From Lineus longissimus (lineage: Eukaryota > Nemertea > Pilidiophora > Heteronemertea > Lineidae): a DNA stretch of 64,000 nt. The position numbers were made by a program, and so were the translations under genes. The notes beneath the pieces are model-generated. The model made no database searches, had not been told where the DNA came from, and saw only the letters and a list, made by a program, of their open reading frames with translations. Below are positions 22,655-34,700 of this stretch, one piece after another. The stretch lies in assembly GCF_910592395.1 (NCBI RefSeq), contig NC_088321.1:3160001-3224000 (forward strand). The letters are read 5' to 3'. Positions within the stretch are counted from its first letter, which is position 1, and each line of letters starts with the position of its first letter.

Positions 22655-22740
22655 GTGCGGCAGATATTTGATGCCTTTCGGCAGATATTTGAAGCGCCTT
22701 GCGGCATATATTTGTTGCCTTGCGGCAGATATTTGATAAC
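22655..22740. repeat. Four-unit ~20-bp minisatellite
   Basis: Units of the type TTGCGGCAGATATTTGATGC repeat about four times with variation and changing spacer length. Open frames through it on the minus strand are repetitive and probably not genes. Confidence 0.65.
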
Positions 22741-25734
22741 GCTCTCCAGGAATGGAAAGCAGTAAAACGAGTAAGCACACCTTACTCTGAATGTGGGAAC
22801 AGCAAGTGCTTTCCTGGACTTGAAATGTGCCAACGACTCCTCTTGCAATAACCAACAACAGTTAATCTGTAAAAAAAGAGAAGAGAAATTAACACTGACT
22901 GAATAAAAAAGGGTGACACAGACGGGGAAATGTACACCACCGGATACAGTCTGTGCTTGATCAGGCATCGGTCAGATGATATCCTGAACAAAGCATCTAT
23001 GGAAGCAAATCCAGAAAGAGACTTAACCTTCGAAGGGCACACTTATCACTCAGTGAAAAGTCAGTCCTGGGGGTTGTTTTCCAATTCAAAATAAAAGTGT
23101 AACCTCTTTAAATTAGTCTCACAGACTGAACCATAACACTCAACAGCTAACCGTGCCCACATGATGACTGATGTGAGCCAAGTTGGGCTTAAAGATGAGC
23201 GAGTGGTGTACATGTACTACATTTTGAAAATTGTCTATCGTCTACGACATGTGACAGAACAGGATCTAGTGGACTTAATGATGAGGTACTATCAAATAAG
23301 GTGTCCATCAAATGAATCATGAGGGCCTGTTGAGTTATACTCTAAGCCTGTCCTATAGGGCTAGGCTATCGTTTTTGTCTTTTTTACAGCCTACAGTACA
23401 GCCATGCATGCACAGCGCAGTGTACAGACAGTACAGGATTGCCAACCAAAAACATGAGCATTGCTGCGTAACGAAACTGCAGTGGAATTCATACTACGAT
23501 GTCATAATGACAATGTGACTTTCAAAATAATTGTAAACAAACGTAAATGGCGAGATTTGTTGCAAAATTGCCAACCGCAACAACTCAGGGACCGTCCCAA
23601 AATGGCCGACGGCGAATTCTCCGGTCGCTAGCGCAGTCCATAAACAAGCATCAATTTTACCAACTTTGGGTGCAAGCTTGGTCATAAAAGTTACAGAACT
23701 GTTAGAAATACATCTAAACAACATATATATACAGTTAAAAGTGCATAAAAATCCCGTTTCAACCTCCGGGCGCTACCTTTTTTTCTCCGCCACGCGCCGG
23801 GCCCTACCGGTCGTTATTTAGTGCGACCGCCACCAGAGTGTTTATCAGTAATCACGATCTTTCGCCGTTTTAATTGTGCGTTTCAGGCAGATTAATCAAT
23901 TATTACATGCATGCATTATATATCACCGAAATGATAATTGCGTTGGCTATTTGAAACTAAGTTCAGATATCATTTTCGATCTTTGAATTGAATTTAGGCG
24001 AGTGATTTTTGACACCCTGTCGACATATCAGGACTTGCAAAATTCACGCGAGATCGCTTGCATCATCGGCACGTTTGAAAACCGAATTTCACAAATTCCA
24101 CAAATATTTATCACATACCATATGTATCACCACAAAGGTAACTCTCTAGACTATTTGAAACCAAGTTCAGATACTTATTTTCACAAAAATTCGGAGCTAT
24201 GCAAGCGATTTTTCAGTGGTAGAGATCGACGGAAACAAATTTCTCGCTCTAAAATGACATGAGAGGAGCACCAACTTTTGCTAATTTGTGCACAAAATTT
24301 CCGCAATATTATAAAAAACTATTGATAAATCTGAATTATATGGACTCTTTTCAGTACCTAAACAAATTTCAGGTACATGGTCATGTTGATTAAAAGAGTA
24401 TCAACCGATTGAACATGAGAAAGTTCACTCATCTTCATTGAAGCAGCGACTACCGCCATTTTTAAATGGTGGCATCTCTTCTATCGATCGGCCAATCAGC
24501 GGCACTGCTTGCAAAAAAGTTTAGCCACCGCCAAATTTGAAATCGCCAAAATTCAGGCAATGTGCCTGCAGCGCCAACTGGCGGTTAAAACTATATTAAT
24601 TCCATTAAAAGTAAAAAATGAAAAAATATTTAAAAATATTCAGCCACATTTGAAAACAATATTTGCTCTGTGGACCGAGGTAAAAAGGGAAAGAAATCTA
24701 AACGCGAAATGACCTCATTCTCTTAATACAGGTCGGATCGCGCTGATTTTTCGTTTATTGAGTTCACCTTGGGCAACTCCTAATTTAGCACCGTCAACGA
24801 AGTGGCTAGGCCTTCCCGGTCAGAAATGTCCAATTTTGTCCACAGATGGGTCCCTAGATGGATGGATTGCAGGACGGACACCATTTGAACAGCTATACTA
24901 CTAGCTCCGCTGACTTTGTCAGCTGAGCTAAAAAAGGAAGATAATGAAAATGACGTAAAAGTCGATGTTCTTTCAACAGTCAGAGTCTGGATTGCACGAG
25001 AATTAATGATCTCGAGCATTCTCGTGCAATGAAATATTTTTATTGAACGTTTGTACTGCACGCTCACGTTTCATGCATCTTTCGCACATTTCTCTCAAAA
25101 CAAAGTCTGCAAAGTTATGAAGAGCAGTGAGGTTTGTGTTGTCTTATAAAAGCCGGTCCCTGGAACACTGTCCGTAATTTAGGTTGCATTTGAATGCATT
25201 TTTGGGAGGTTTTCATGGTCTTGTCTGCCGGATCACTTCACTTAGGGTATACGATAAAATCGATAATTGATAAGCAGCTAATAGCAAAGTGATAAAGCGC
25301 TCCATATGTATTCGACTTCTCCTTATAAAGAGAGGTCCCGCACGTATACTTAGGCCCTATGTCTGTCAAATATCGCTGCTGTCGGATGTATAAAGCGGGA
25401 AGGCGTCTGGTTGATTTACAGTTTTCAGCAGCTTCCTTACTATAACTTTATCAATGACAAATTTAAACGATGGCTTCTTCAAATTTTCTGAGTGATAAGT
25501 GGTTAATTAACCAGACCACGATTTAATGCAAACCTCATTATTACCAAGTTATTTATGGCTTAACATGGGTATACATGTCATACATTATGTCATGACTTTT
25601 CGAGAACGAGATTCACGAGCAAAGGCTAGATAAAAAACCTCATTCAAAGGCCATGGCTAAACAGTAATCACCACAGTTAGAGCTCATGTCTATGTGGAAA
25701 CCTCATCACACGCCAGAAATTAACAGGCGATTAA
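22741..25734. other. Non-coding DNA, no gene recognised
   Basis: Short open frames (for example 24002-24262 plus) have no recognisable motif or splice context. A small direct repeat around TATTTGAAACTAAGTTCAGA occurs near 23950 and 24158. A perfect hairpin lies at 24991-25030. Confidence 0.4.
24991..25030. other. Perfect 13-bp stem-loop
   Basis: ATTGCACGAGAAT pairs without mismatch with ATTCTCGTGCAAT across a 14-base loop containing CTCGAG. It is shorter than a typical pre-miRNA hairpin, and the flanks do not extend the stem. Confidence 0.45.
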
Positions 25735-26236
25735 TTGACTTCCGGTGGCCCACATTGTTGCACATGACACTCCAAGTGGCCATTAAAATGAATTTTGGAT
25801 GGTTGCCATTGGGTAACGAAGGAGTATGGAATCAAGTAAGAAGTGATACCCTATAACGGAAATTTATCCACTTGATCATTTATGCACACATGATATCATT
25901 TAAGCTGCATTTTATCTCAAATATGGTAACTAGAGGCAATTACAAGCACAGTGATATATCACACCATAACAACAATAATAGTGGATATTTGAACCATTTT
26001 TAAAGTTGTATGCGTATTGCGCGATGGATGAGTCTTGAACAAAGGTGATTTTTCAGTAAAAACAGTCAAAAATCAGATGTGGGCACATTGACTTCCAGTG
26101 GCTCACACTGGTGTATTGATACTCCCAGTGGCCATTAAAATGGATTTTGGATGGTTGCCATTGGGTAACGAAGGAGTATGGAATCAAGTAAGAAGTGATA
26201 CCCTATAACGGAAATTTATCCACTTGATCATTAAGG
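25735..26236. repeat. Direct duplication, ~350-bp period, two copies
   Basis: 25735-25893 and 26088-26236 share a nearly identical block of about 95 bases containing GGATGGTTGCCATTGGGTAA and GATACCCTATAACGGAAATT, preceded by a more divergent GACTTCC[G/A]GTGG block. Same family as 20430-21235. Confidence 0.75.
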
Positions 26237-27182
26237 TCTCACTAGCCGGTGAGGAGGCCAGGCCTATACCTGCCTCAAAAAATGATGCGACGTCATTTCA
26301 TTCATACCCCTGTTCCAACGGCTATAGACTTGGCAGTACCTTACTCTCACACAAACCTATACATTTCTGAATAGCTTGTCTCTTGTAGAATACATCTGGC
26401 CAAGTTTCAACGTCGTCTAGACATACAGTCATGCATAGACTGATGCAGCACAATGCATGAGACACCTTGTATGTTAACGCAAATTTGAAAAAATTCACCT
26501 TTATGCCTTATAACTTCAAGATTATATATAATTAACAAGGATGGTGAAAACAAATTTCATACACCTCTACTCACCACCTTGAGAAAACCAACTGACGACT
26601 ACTTCAATATTTTATATAAAAATAGGCTGTCGTTGCGGCTTTTGTTTGAGTTTTTTGCCCTCGAAATTTTACCTTGAGAACATGTTCAATCTCACAGGAA
26701 CCAGTCGATGTCAACATCCTGCTGAGCTATAAATAGCATGCGGGGCCTGCTCACCGCGTAAGTGCACACAAGAAACTGGTATTTTCCTCAAATAATCGTC
26801 AGAGCTACCCCTTTACAAAAGCCACATCGGACATTTACATTTGAACAAGTAGCAATAGGGATAGAGTAGGCTCATCTGTATCCATGGTAATCCCTCGAGA
26901 ATGATTTGGGAATGCCATTACCACCGGCAGATAGCCAAATGCATCTAGATTTTTTATTTGATGTGAAAACATGTGGTCATCTCGGCTTTATTTTTTCGCT
27001 ATATGGCCTAGAATTCGGACGAGCATAATTGACACTCGCACAAATACGCCCAACTTCGTGCGGCAGATGGAAGGTATCTTAGATATTGAGACCAAACTGG
27101 GGATTGAGACCCGCTACAAATGGCACAGATTCTAGACTCATAAAATCGCCAAAGATCCATCTGCACATGGAAACTAAGACTA
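26237..27182. other. Non-coding flank of Harbinger-1
   Basis: AT-rich DNA without recognised genes or repeats, ending at the left terminal repeat of Harbinger-1. Confidence 0.45.
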
Positions 27183-27373
27183 GGGCCCGGTTGCACAAAA
27201 GTGAATAATAGTCAAAAATCACTGTTAGTTTATTTTGGCGTTAACTTAACTCCAAAAAGTGAATTTGGGTTGCAAGAAAGAAAATAATTTAAAAGTAGCG
27301 TTAAGTTAACGCTAACTTTAACTGACCTCCTAACCCCAAGATAAATCCCTATTTTGGAGTTAGCTGAAACAAA

Positions 27374-27715
27374 ATGGCGGACAACCAGGCCCTGTTTGTG
27401 GCTTTCCAGCCATTTTTTCAAGCTCCACGGCATTTTAGACAAAGAATCAACCACTTGGAGTTCTTCAATGACAATAAACTTTTTAAAAGATACCGTTTTT
27501 GCAGAGAAACCATTGTTTTGATAGTTGAATTGCTCAGGGAGGTCATTGAAAGTGCGACCGACAGAAGCCATGCAATTTCGCCTGAGGTGCAAGTCTTGAT
27601 TGCTCTCCGTTATTTTGCATCTGGAGCTATCTTTGATATTATTGGGGACACTTTCGGTGTAGACAAAGCTAGTGTAAGTCGTGTGGTGCACAGGGTGGCT
27701 GGCCTGTTAAATCCA
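27374..27715 (+). pseudogene. HARBI1-like transposase, first exon only
   Basis: The reading starts at ATG 27374 (AAAATGG) with MADNQALFVAFQPFF, then HLEFFNDNKLFKRYRFCRET and a helix-turn-helix-rich block VQVLIALRYFASGAIFDIIG, GVDKASVSRVVHRVAGLL. This is the N-terminal DNA-binding half of PIF/Harbinger transposases. After about 114 codons it runs directly into antisense MYB/SANT sequence, so the catalytic DDE domain has been deleted. The homologous segment of Harbinger-2 is at 47850-48455, giving an independent check on the family. Codons beyond 27715 on this strand are not transposase. Confidence 0.88.
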
Positions 27716-28083
27716 CCAGTGATGCCTCTGAATGCTGCATCTTTTTCAAATTTGTCTATGATATTCTGCAGTGTAGGGTCGGCCTGTGGCATCTTTCCCC
27801 CTCCTCCAGTCCCTCTCTGGTGTTTTTGTCGCAGGGAATGGATCTCTTTCGCCTTTGAAAGCTGCTGGTTCCATTTTACCCTGCAGTTATCCCCGGTCCT
27901 TGTGGCCACTCCCAAGGAACTAACCTTTAGGGCAATTTCATCCCATTTGTATTTTTTCATTTTGTTTTTCACATCTGACGAAAACTTTTATCGCAAGATC
28001 CCAAGTTCATTTGTTACAGGATCAACTAAAACTTGGGCTTCTGAGTGCGAAAAATTCGGTTTTCTCTCCCTTTTTTGCTTTTG
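27716..28083 (-). pseudogene. Harbinger MYB/SANT-like DNA-binding protein, exon 1 (main part)
   Basis: Read on the minus strand, this follows the first ten codons (at 40440-40465) after the array. It encodes a basic start (QKQKRERKPNFSHSEAQVLV), then YKWDEIALKVSSLG, ATRTGDNCRVKWNQQLSKAK and a glycine-rich linker. The W...VKW spacing and RTGDNCRVKW block are those of the MYB/SANT-like domain in Harbinger accessory proteins, which carry the transposase into the nucleus and bind element ends (family knowledge). A TAA at 27988-27990 interrupts helix 1. The 3' side is cut by the deletion that fused it to the transposase exon. A pseudogene. Confidence 0.8.
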
Positions 28084-28087
28084 AGAT
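28084..28087. repeat. 4-bp target duplication AGAT, left copy
   Basis: AGAT lies immediately left of the array and again at 40436-40439 immediately right of it. Counting one copy, the MYB frame passes through without a shift. Confidence 0.7.
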
Positions 28088-28530
28088 GAGACAAGACCAC
28101 AATTGATTTTTTAAGCCTTTTAGCAGTTAAATTGTCAATGTTTGACCGCGACGCATCAACAAACGCGTCAAGTAGTGAAACTGAAATTCGGATATGATAT
28201 ACGGGTTAGTCTTGCGAGTAACTGGTGCGATGGAAATTGGTGATTGACCACGGAAATTTTTTTATAATCGACAAATTAGACAGACTTTGATATTTCCACT
28301 GTTTTCAGCCAACTGGCAGAAAAAACTCAAAACACGCCCCCTATTACCCAATTAGCAAAATTCGAAATTAATTTTTTCATCAAATAATTTCTTTATATCT
28401 GTAGACTTGCCACAGCAAATATTTTTTCAATACCTCTCCAAATATGTACTTGAGAGTAAAAAACATGCACTCGTCTAATTGATAGGCCTCGACCCTCCAA
28501 CCTATGAATATTCATTAGTGGTCTTGTCTC
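28088..28530 (+). mobile_element. MITE module 1 of the array (reference copy)
   Basis: 443 bp, terminal inverted repeats GAGACAAGACCAC and GTGGTCTTGTCTC. The interior contains GTTTGACCGCGACGCATCAA and an ATTACCCAATTAGCAAAATT block that also define copies at 4040-4492 and 59171-59624 (opposite orientation). No coding capacity. The other twelve modules begin at the positions given for the array. Confidence 0.9.
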
Positions 28531-28585
28531 AATGAAGGTACATTTCAGGGGTTAACATTTTGAGATTTTTTTCAAACTAATGTAG

Positions 28586-28764
28586 ATGACATCCCACAAC
28601 TCTCCAACAAAGGAAAGTCATATCTGGACATTTTTGGAGAAATGAGAGACATTTCAAAGAGTGGTACAACTGTGCCAAAGCGACGAAAGAGGACAAAATC
28701 GACAAAAAGTCATGATTTTGCAGCCAACAGCACCAAATTCAAAGACCTGCCCTGGCCAGAATAA
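28586..28764 (+). CDS. Exon-like open frame in array spacer 1 (repeated in every unit)
   Basis: A pyrimidine-rich tract and AG (28584-28585) precede a frame that runs to TAA at 28762-28764. It encodes about 58 residues starting DIPQLSNKGKSYLDIFGEMR, then a basic block VPKRRKRTKSTKSHDF resembling a nuclear localisation signal, and ends FKDLPWPE. No ATG opens it (a TGA lies upstream in frame), so it would be a 3'-terminal exon entered with two bases completing a codon. It recurs in all twelve spacers at the 992-base period; the third copy has an extra A in the AAAAAG run near 30690, which breaks the frame. I do not recognise the protein. It may be a captured host exon or a transposon exon. Because copies are so similar, their shared frame is not evidence of selection. 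Confidence 0.4.
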
Positions 28765-31700
28765 GCAAGCTATGGAGCTGAAAATTTAGGATGTGATTTA
28801 GGAATATATTTGCTGCTTAGGGCACAACTTTCAGAATCAAGGCCTAAGTAGTTTCAAAGAAATTACAAAATGAATGGCAACACAACAAGACTTGTAAAAA
28901 TGAAACCGAACTTAGACCGGGGTTAGGTTGACTCTTATTTGGGTCAAATTAAGTTTTTTTCTCATTATTTTAGCTTGTTTTGACCTTAAATCATCAGCAA
29001 TACAATATTCTAAATGAATTAGAGTGATTTGAGCACATTCAAATTTTTCACTATATTGACCCAAAATGTAGTGTAAATAGAGACAAGACCACAATTGATT
29101 TTTTAAGCCTTTTAGCAGTTAAATTGTCAATGTTTGACCGCGACGCATCAACAAACGCGTCAAGTAGTGAAACTGAAATTCGGATATGATATACGGGTTA
29201 GTCATGCGAGTAACTGGTGCGATGGAAATTGGTGATTGACCACGGAAATTTTTTTATAATCGACAAATTAGACAGACTTTGATATTTCCACTGTTTTCAG
29301 CCAACTGGCAGAAAAAACTCAAAACACGCCCCCTATTACCCAATTAGCAAAATTCGAAATTAATTTTTTCATCAAATAATTTCTTTATATCTGTAGACTT
29401 GCCACAGCAAATATTTTTTCAATACCTCTCCAAATATGTACTTGAGAGTAAAAAACATGCACTCGTCTAATTGATAGGCCTCGACCCTCCAACCTATGAA
29501 TATTCATTAGTGGTCTTGTCTCAATGAAGGTACATTTCAGGGGTTAACATTTTGAGATTTTTTTCAAACTAATGTAGATGACATCCCACAACTCTCCAAC
29601 AAAGGAAAGTCATATCTGGACATTTTTGGAGAAATGAGAGACATTTCAAAGAGTGGTACAACTGTGCCAAAGCGACGAAAGAGGACAAAATCGACAAAAA
29701 GTCATGATTTTGCAGCCAACAGCACCAAATTCAAAGACCTGCCCTGGCCAGAATAAGCAAGCTATGGAGCTGAAAATTTAGGATGTGGTTTAGGAATATA
29801 TTTGCTGCTTAGGGCACAACTTTCAGAATCAAGGCCTAAGTAGTTTCAAAGAAATTACAAAATGAATGGCACAACAAGACTTGTAAAAATGAAACCGAAC
29901 TTAGACCGGGGTCAGGTTGACTCTTATTTGGGTCAAATTAAGTTTTTTTCTCATTATTTTAGCTTGTTTTGACCTTAAATCATCAGCAATACAATATTCT
30001 AAATGAATTAGAGTGATTTGAGCACATTCAAATTTTTCACTATATTGACCCAAAATGTAGTGTAAATAGAGACAAGACCACAATTGATTTTTTAAGCCTT
30101 TTAGCAGTTAAATTGTCAATGTTTGACCGCGACGCATCAACAAACGCGTCAAGTAGTGAAACTGAAATTCGGATATGATATACGGGTTAGTCTTGCGAGT
30201 AAACTGGTGCGATGGAAATTGGTGATTGACCGCGGAAATTTTTTTTATAATCGACAAATTAGACAGACTTTGATATTTCCACTGTTTTCAGCCAACTGGC
30301 AGAAAAAACTCAAAACACGCCCCCCTATTACCCAATTAGCAAAATTCGAAATTAATTTTTTCATCAAATAATTTCTTTATATCTGTAGACTTGCCACAGC
30401 AAATATTTTTTCAATACCTCTCCAAATATGTACTTGAGAGTAAAAAACATGCACTCGTCTAATTGATAGGCCTCGACCCTCCAACCTATGAATATTCATT
30501 AGTGGTCTTGTCTCAATGAAGGTACATTTCAGGGGTTAACATTTTGAGATTTTTTTCAAACTAATGTAGATGACATCCCACAACTCTCCAACAAAGGAAA
30601 GTCATATCTGGACATTTTTGGAGAAATGAGAGACATTTCAAAGAGTGGTACAACTGTGCCAAAGCGACGAAAGAGGACAAAATCGACAAAAAAGTCATGA
30701 TTTTGCAGCCAACAGCACCAAATTCAAAGACCTGCCCTGGCCAGAATAAGCAAGCTATGGAGCTGAAAATTTAGGATGTGATTTAGGAATATATTTGCTG
30801 CTTAGGGCACAACTTTCAGAATCAAGGCCTAAGTAGTTTCAAAGAAATTACAAAATGAATGGCAACACAACAAGACTTGTAAAAATGAAACCGAACTTAG
30901 ACCGGGGTCAGGTTGACTCTTATTTGGGTCAATTAAGTTTTTTTCTCATTATTTTAGCTTGTTTTGACCTTAAATCATCAGCAATACAATATTCTAAATG
31001 AATTAGAGTGATTTGAGCACATTCAAATTTTTCACTATATTGACCCAAAATGTAGTGTAAATAGAGACAAGACCACAATTGATTTTTTAAGCCTTTTAGC
31101 AGTTAAATTGTCAATGTTTGACCGCGACGCATCAACAAACGCGTCAAGTAGTGAAACTGAAATTCGGATATGATATGCGGTTAGTCTTGCGAGTAACTGG
31201 TGCGATGGAAATTGGTGATTGACCACGGAAATTTTTTTATAATCGACAAATTAGACAGACTTTGATATTTCCACTGTTTTCAGCCAACTGGCAGAAAAAA
31301 CTCAAAACACGCCCCCTATTACCCAATTAGCAAAATTCGAAATTAATTTTTTCATCAAAATAATTTTCTTTATATCTGTAGACTTGCCACAGCAAATATT
31401 TTTTCAATACCTCTCCAAATATGTACTTGAGAGTAAAAAACATGCACTCGTCTAATTGATAGGCCTCGACCCTCCAACCTATGAATATTCATTAGTGGTC
31501 TTGTCTCAATGAAGGTACATTTCAGGGGTTAACATTTTGAGATTTTTTTCAAACTAATGTACATGACATCCCACAACTCTCCAACAAAGGAAAGTCATAT
31601 CTGGACATTTTTGGAGAAATGAGAGACATTTCAAAGAGTGGTACAACTGTGCCAAAGCGACGAAAGAGGACAAAATCGACAAAAAGTCATGATTTTGCAG

Positions 31701-34700
31701 CCAACAGCACCAAATTCAAAGACCTGCCCTGGCCAGAATAAGCAAGCTATGGAGCTGAAAATTTAGGATGTGGTTTAGGAATATATTTGCTGCTTAGGGC
31801 ACAACTTTCAGAATCAAGGCCTAAGTAGTTTCAAAGAAATTACAAAATGAATGGCAACACAACAAGACTTGTAAAAATGAAACCGAACTTAGACCGGGGT
31901 CAGGTTGACTCTTATTTGGGTCAAATTAAGTTTTTTTCTCATTATTTTAGCTTGTTTTGACCTTAAATCATCAGCAATACAATATTCTAAATGAATTAGA
32001 GTGATTTGAGCACATTCAAATTTTTCACTATATTGACCCAAAATGTAGTGTAAATAGAGACAAGACCACAATTGATTTTTTAAGCCTTTTAGCAGTTAAA
32101 TTGTCAATGTTTGACCGCGACGCATCAACAAACGCGTCAAGTAGTGAAACTGAAATTCGGATATGATATACGGGTTAGTCTTGCGAGTAACTGGTGCGAT
32201 GGAAATTGGTGATTGACCACGGAAATTTTTTTATAATCGACAAATTAGACAGACTTTGATATTTCCACTGTTTTCAGCCAACTGGCAGAAAAAACTCAAA
32301 ACACGCCCCCTATTACCCAATTAGCAAAATTCGAAATTAATTTTTTCATCAAATAATTTCTTTATATCTGTAGACTTGCCACAGCAAATATTTTTTCAAT
32401 ACCTCTCCAAATATGTACTTGAGAGTAAAAAACATGCACTCGTCTAATTGATAGGCCTCGACCCTCCAACCTATGAATATTCATTAGTGGTCTTGTCTCA
32501 ATGAAGGTACATTTCAGGGGTTAACATTTTGAGATTTTTTTCAAACTAATGTAGATGACATCCCACAACTCTCCAACAAAGGAAAGTCATATCTGGACAT
32601 TTTTGGAGAAATGAGAGACATTTCAAAGAGTGGTACAACTGTGCCAAAGCGACGAAAGAGGACAAAATCGACAAAAAGTCATGATTTTGCAGCCAACAGC
32701 ACCAAATTCAAAGACCTGCCCTGGCCAGAATAAGCAAGCTATGGAGCTGAAAATTTAGGATGTGGTTTAGGAATATATTTGCTGCTTAGGGCACAACTTT
32801 CAGAATCAAGGCCTAAGTAGTTTCAAAGAAATTACAAAATGAATGGCAACACAACAAGACTTGTAAAAATGAAACCGAACTTAGACCGGGGTCAGGTTGA
32901 CTCTTATTTGGGTCAAATTAAGTTTTTTTCTCATTATTTTAGCTTGTTTTGACCTTAAATCATCAGCAATACAATATTCTAAATGAATTAGAGTGATTTG
33001 AGCACATTCAAATTTTTCACTATATTGACCCAAAATGTAGTGTAAATAGAGACAAGACCACAATTGATTTTTTAAGCCTTTTAGCAGTTAAATTGTCAAT
33101 GTTTGACCGCGACGCATCAACAAACGCGTCAAGTAGTGAAACTGAAATTCGGATATGATATACGGGTTAGTCTTGCGAGTAACTGGTGCGATGGAAATTG
33201 GTGATTGACCACGGAAATTTTTTTATAATCGACAAATTAGACAGACTTTGATATTTCCACTGTTTTCAGCCAACTGGCAGAAAAAACTCAAAACACGCCC
33301 CCTATTACCCAATTAGCAAAATTCGAAATTAATTTTTTCATCAAATAATTTCTTTATATCTGTAGACTTGCCACAGCAAATATTTTTTCAATACCTCTCC
33401 AAATATGTACTTGAGAGTAAAAAACATGCACTCGTCTAATTGATAGGCCTCGACCCTCCAACCTATGAATATTCATTAGTGGTCTTGTCTCAATGAAGGT
33501 ACATTTCAGGGGTTAACATTTTGAGATTTTTTTCAAACTAATGTAGATGACATCCCACAACTCTCCAACAAAGGAAAGTCATATCTGGACATTTTTGGAG
33601 AAATGAGAGACATTTCAAAGAGTGGTACAACTGTGCCAAAGCGACGAAAGAGGACAAAATCGACAAAAAGTCATGATTTTGCAGCCAACAGCACCAAATT
33701 CAAAGACCTGCCCTGGCCAGAATAAGCAAGCTATGGAGCTGAAAATTTAGGATGTGGTTTAGGAATATATTTGCTGCTTAGGGCACAACTTTCAGAATCA
33801 AGGCCTAAGTAGTTTCAAAGAAATTACAAAATGAATGGCAACACAACAAGACTTGTAAAAATGAAACCGAACTTAGACCGGGGTCAGGTTGACTCTTATT
33901 TGGGTCAAATTAAGTTTTTTTCTCATTATTTTAGCTTGTTTTGACCTTAAATCATCAGCAATACAATATTCTAAATGAATTAGAGTGATTTGAGCACATT
34001 CAAATTTTTCACTATATTGACCCAAAATGTAGTGTAAATAGAGACAAGACCACAATTGATTTTTTAAGCCTTTTAGCAGTTAAATTGTCAATGTTTGACC
34101 GCGACGCATCAACAAACGCGTCAAGTAGTGAAACTGAAATTCGGATATGATATACGGGTTAGTCTTGCGAGTAACTGGTGCGATGGAAATTGGTGATTGA
34201 CCACGGAAATTTTTTTATAATCGACAAATTAGACAGACTTTGATATTTCCACTGTTTTCAGCCAACTGGCAGAAAAAACTCAAAACACGCCCCCTATTAC
34301 CCAATTAGCAAAATTCGAAATTAATTTTTTCATCAAATAATTTCTTTATATCTGTAGACTTGCCACAGCAAATATTTTTTCAATACCTCTCCAAATATGT
34401 ACTTGAGAGTAAAAAACATGCACTCGTCTAATTGATAGGCCTCGACCCTCCAACCTATGAATATTCATTAGTGGTCTTGTCTCAATGAAGGTACATTTCA
34501 GGGGTTAACATTTTGAGATTTTTTTCAAACTAATGTAGATGACATCCCACAACTCTCCAACAAAGGAAAGTCATATCTGGACATTTTTGGAGAAATGAGA
34601 GACATTTCAAAGAGTGGTACAACTGTGCCAAAGCGACGAAAGAGGACAAAATCGACAAAAAGTCATGATTTTGCAGCCAACAGCACCAAATTCAAAGACC

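Noticed and set aside
24002-24262. 86-codon open frame
   Set aside because: No recognisable motif; AT-rich region with internal direct repeats.
27716-28084. C-terminal continuation of the plus-strand transposase beyond 27715
   Set aside because: On the plus strand this is low-complexity translation; the minus strand encodes a clear MYB/SANT domain.
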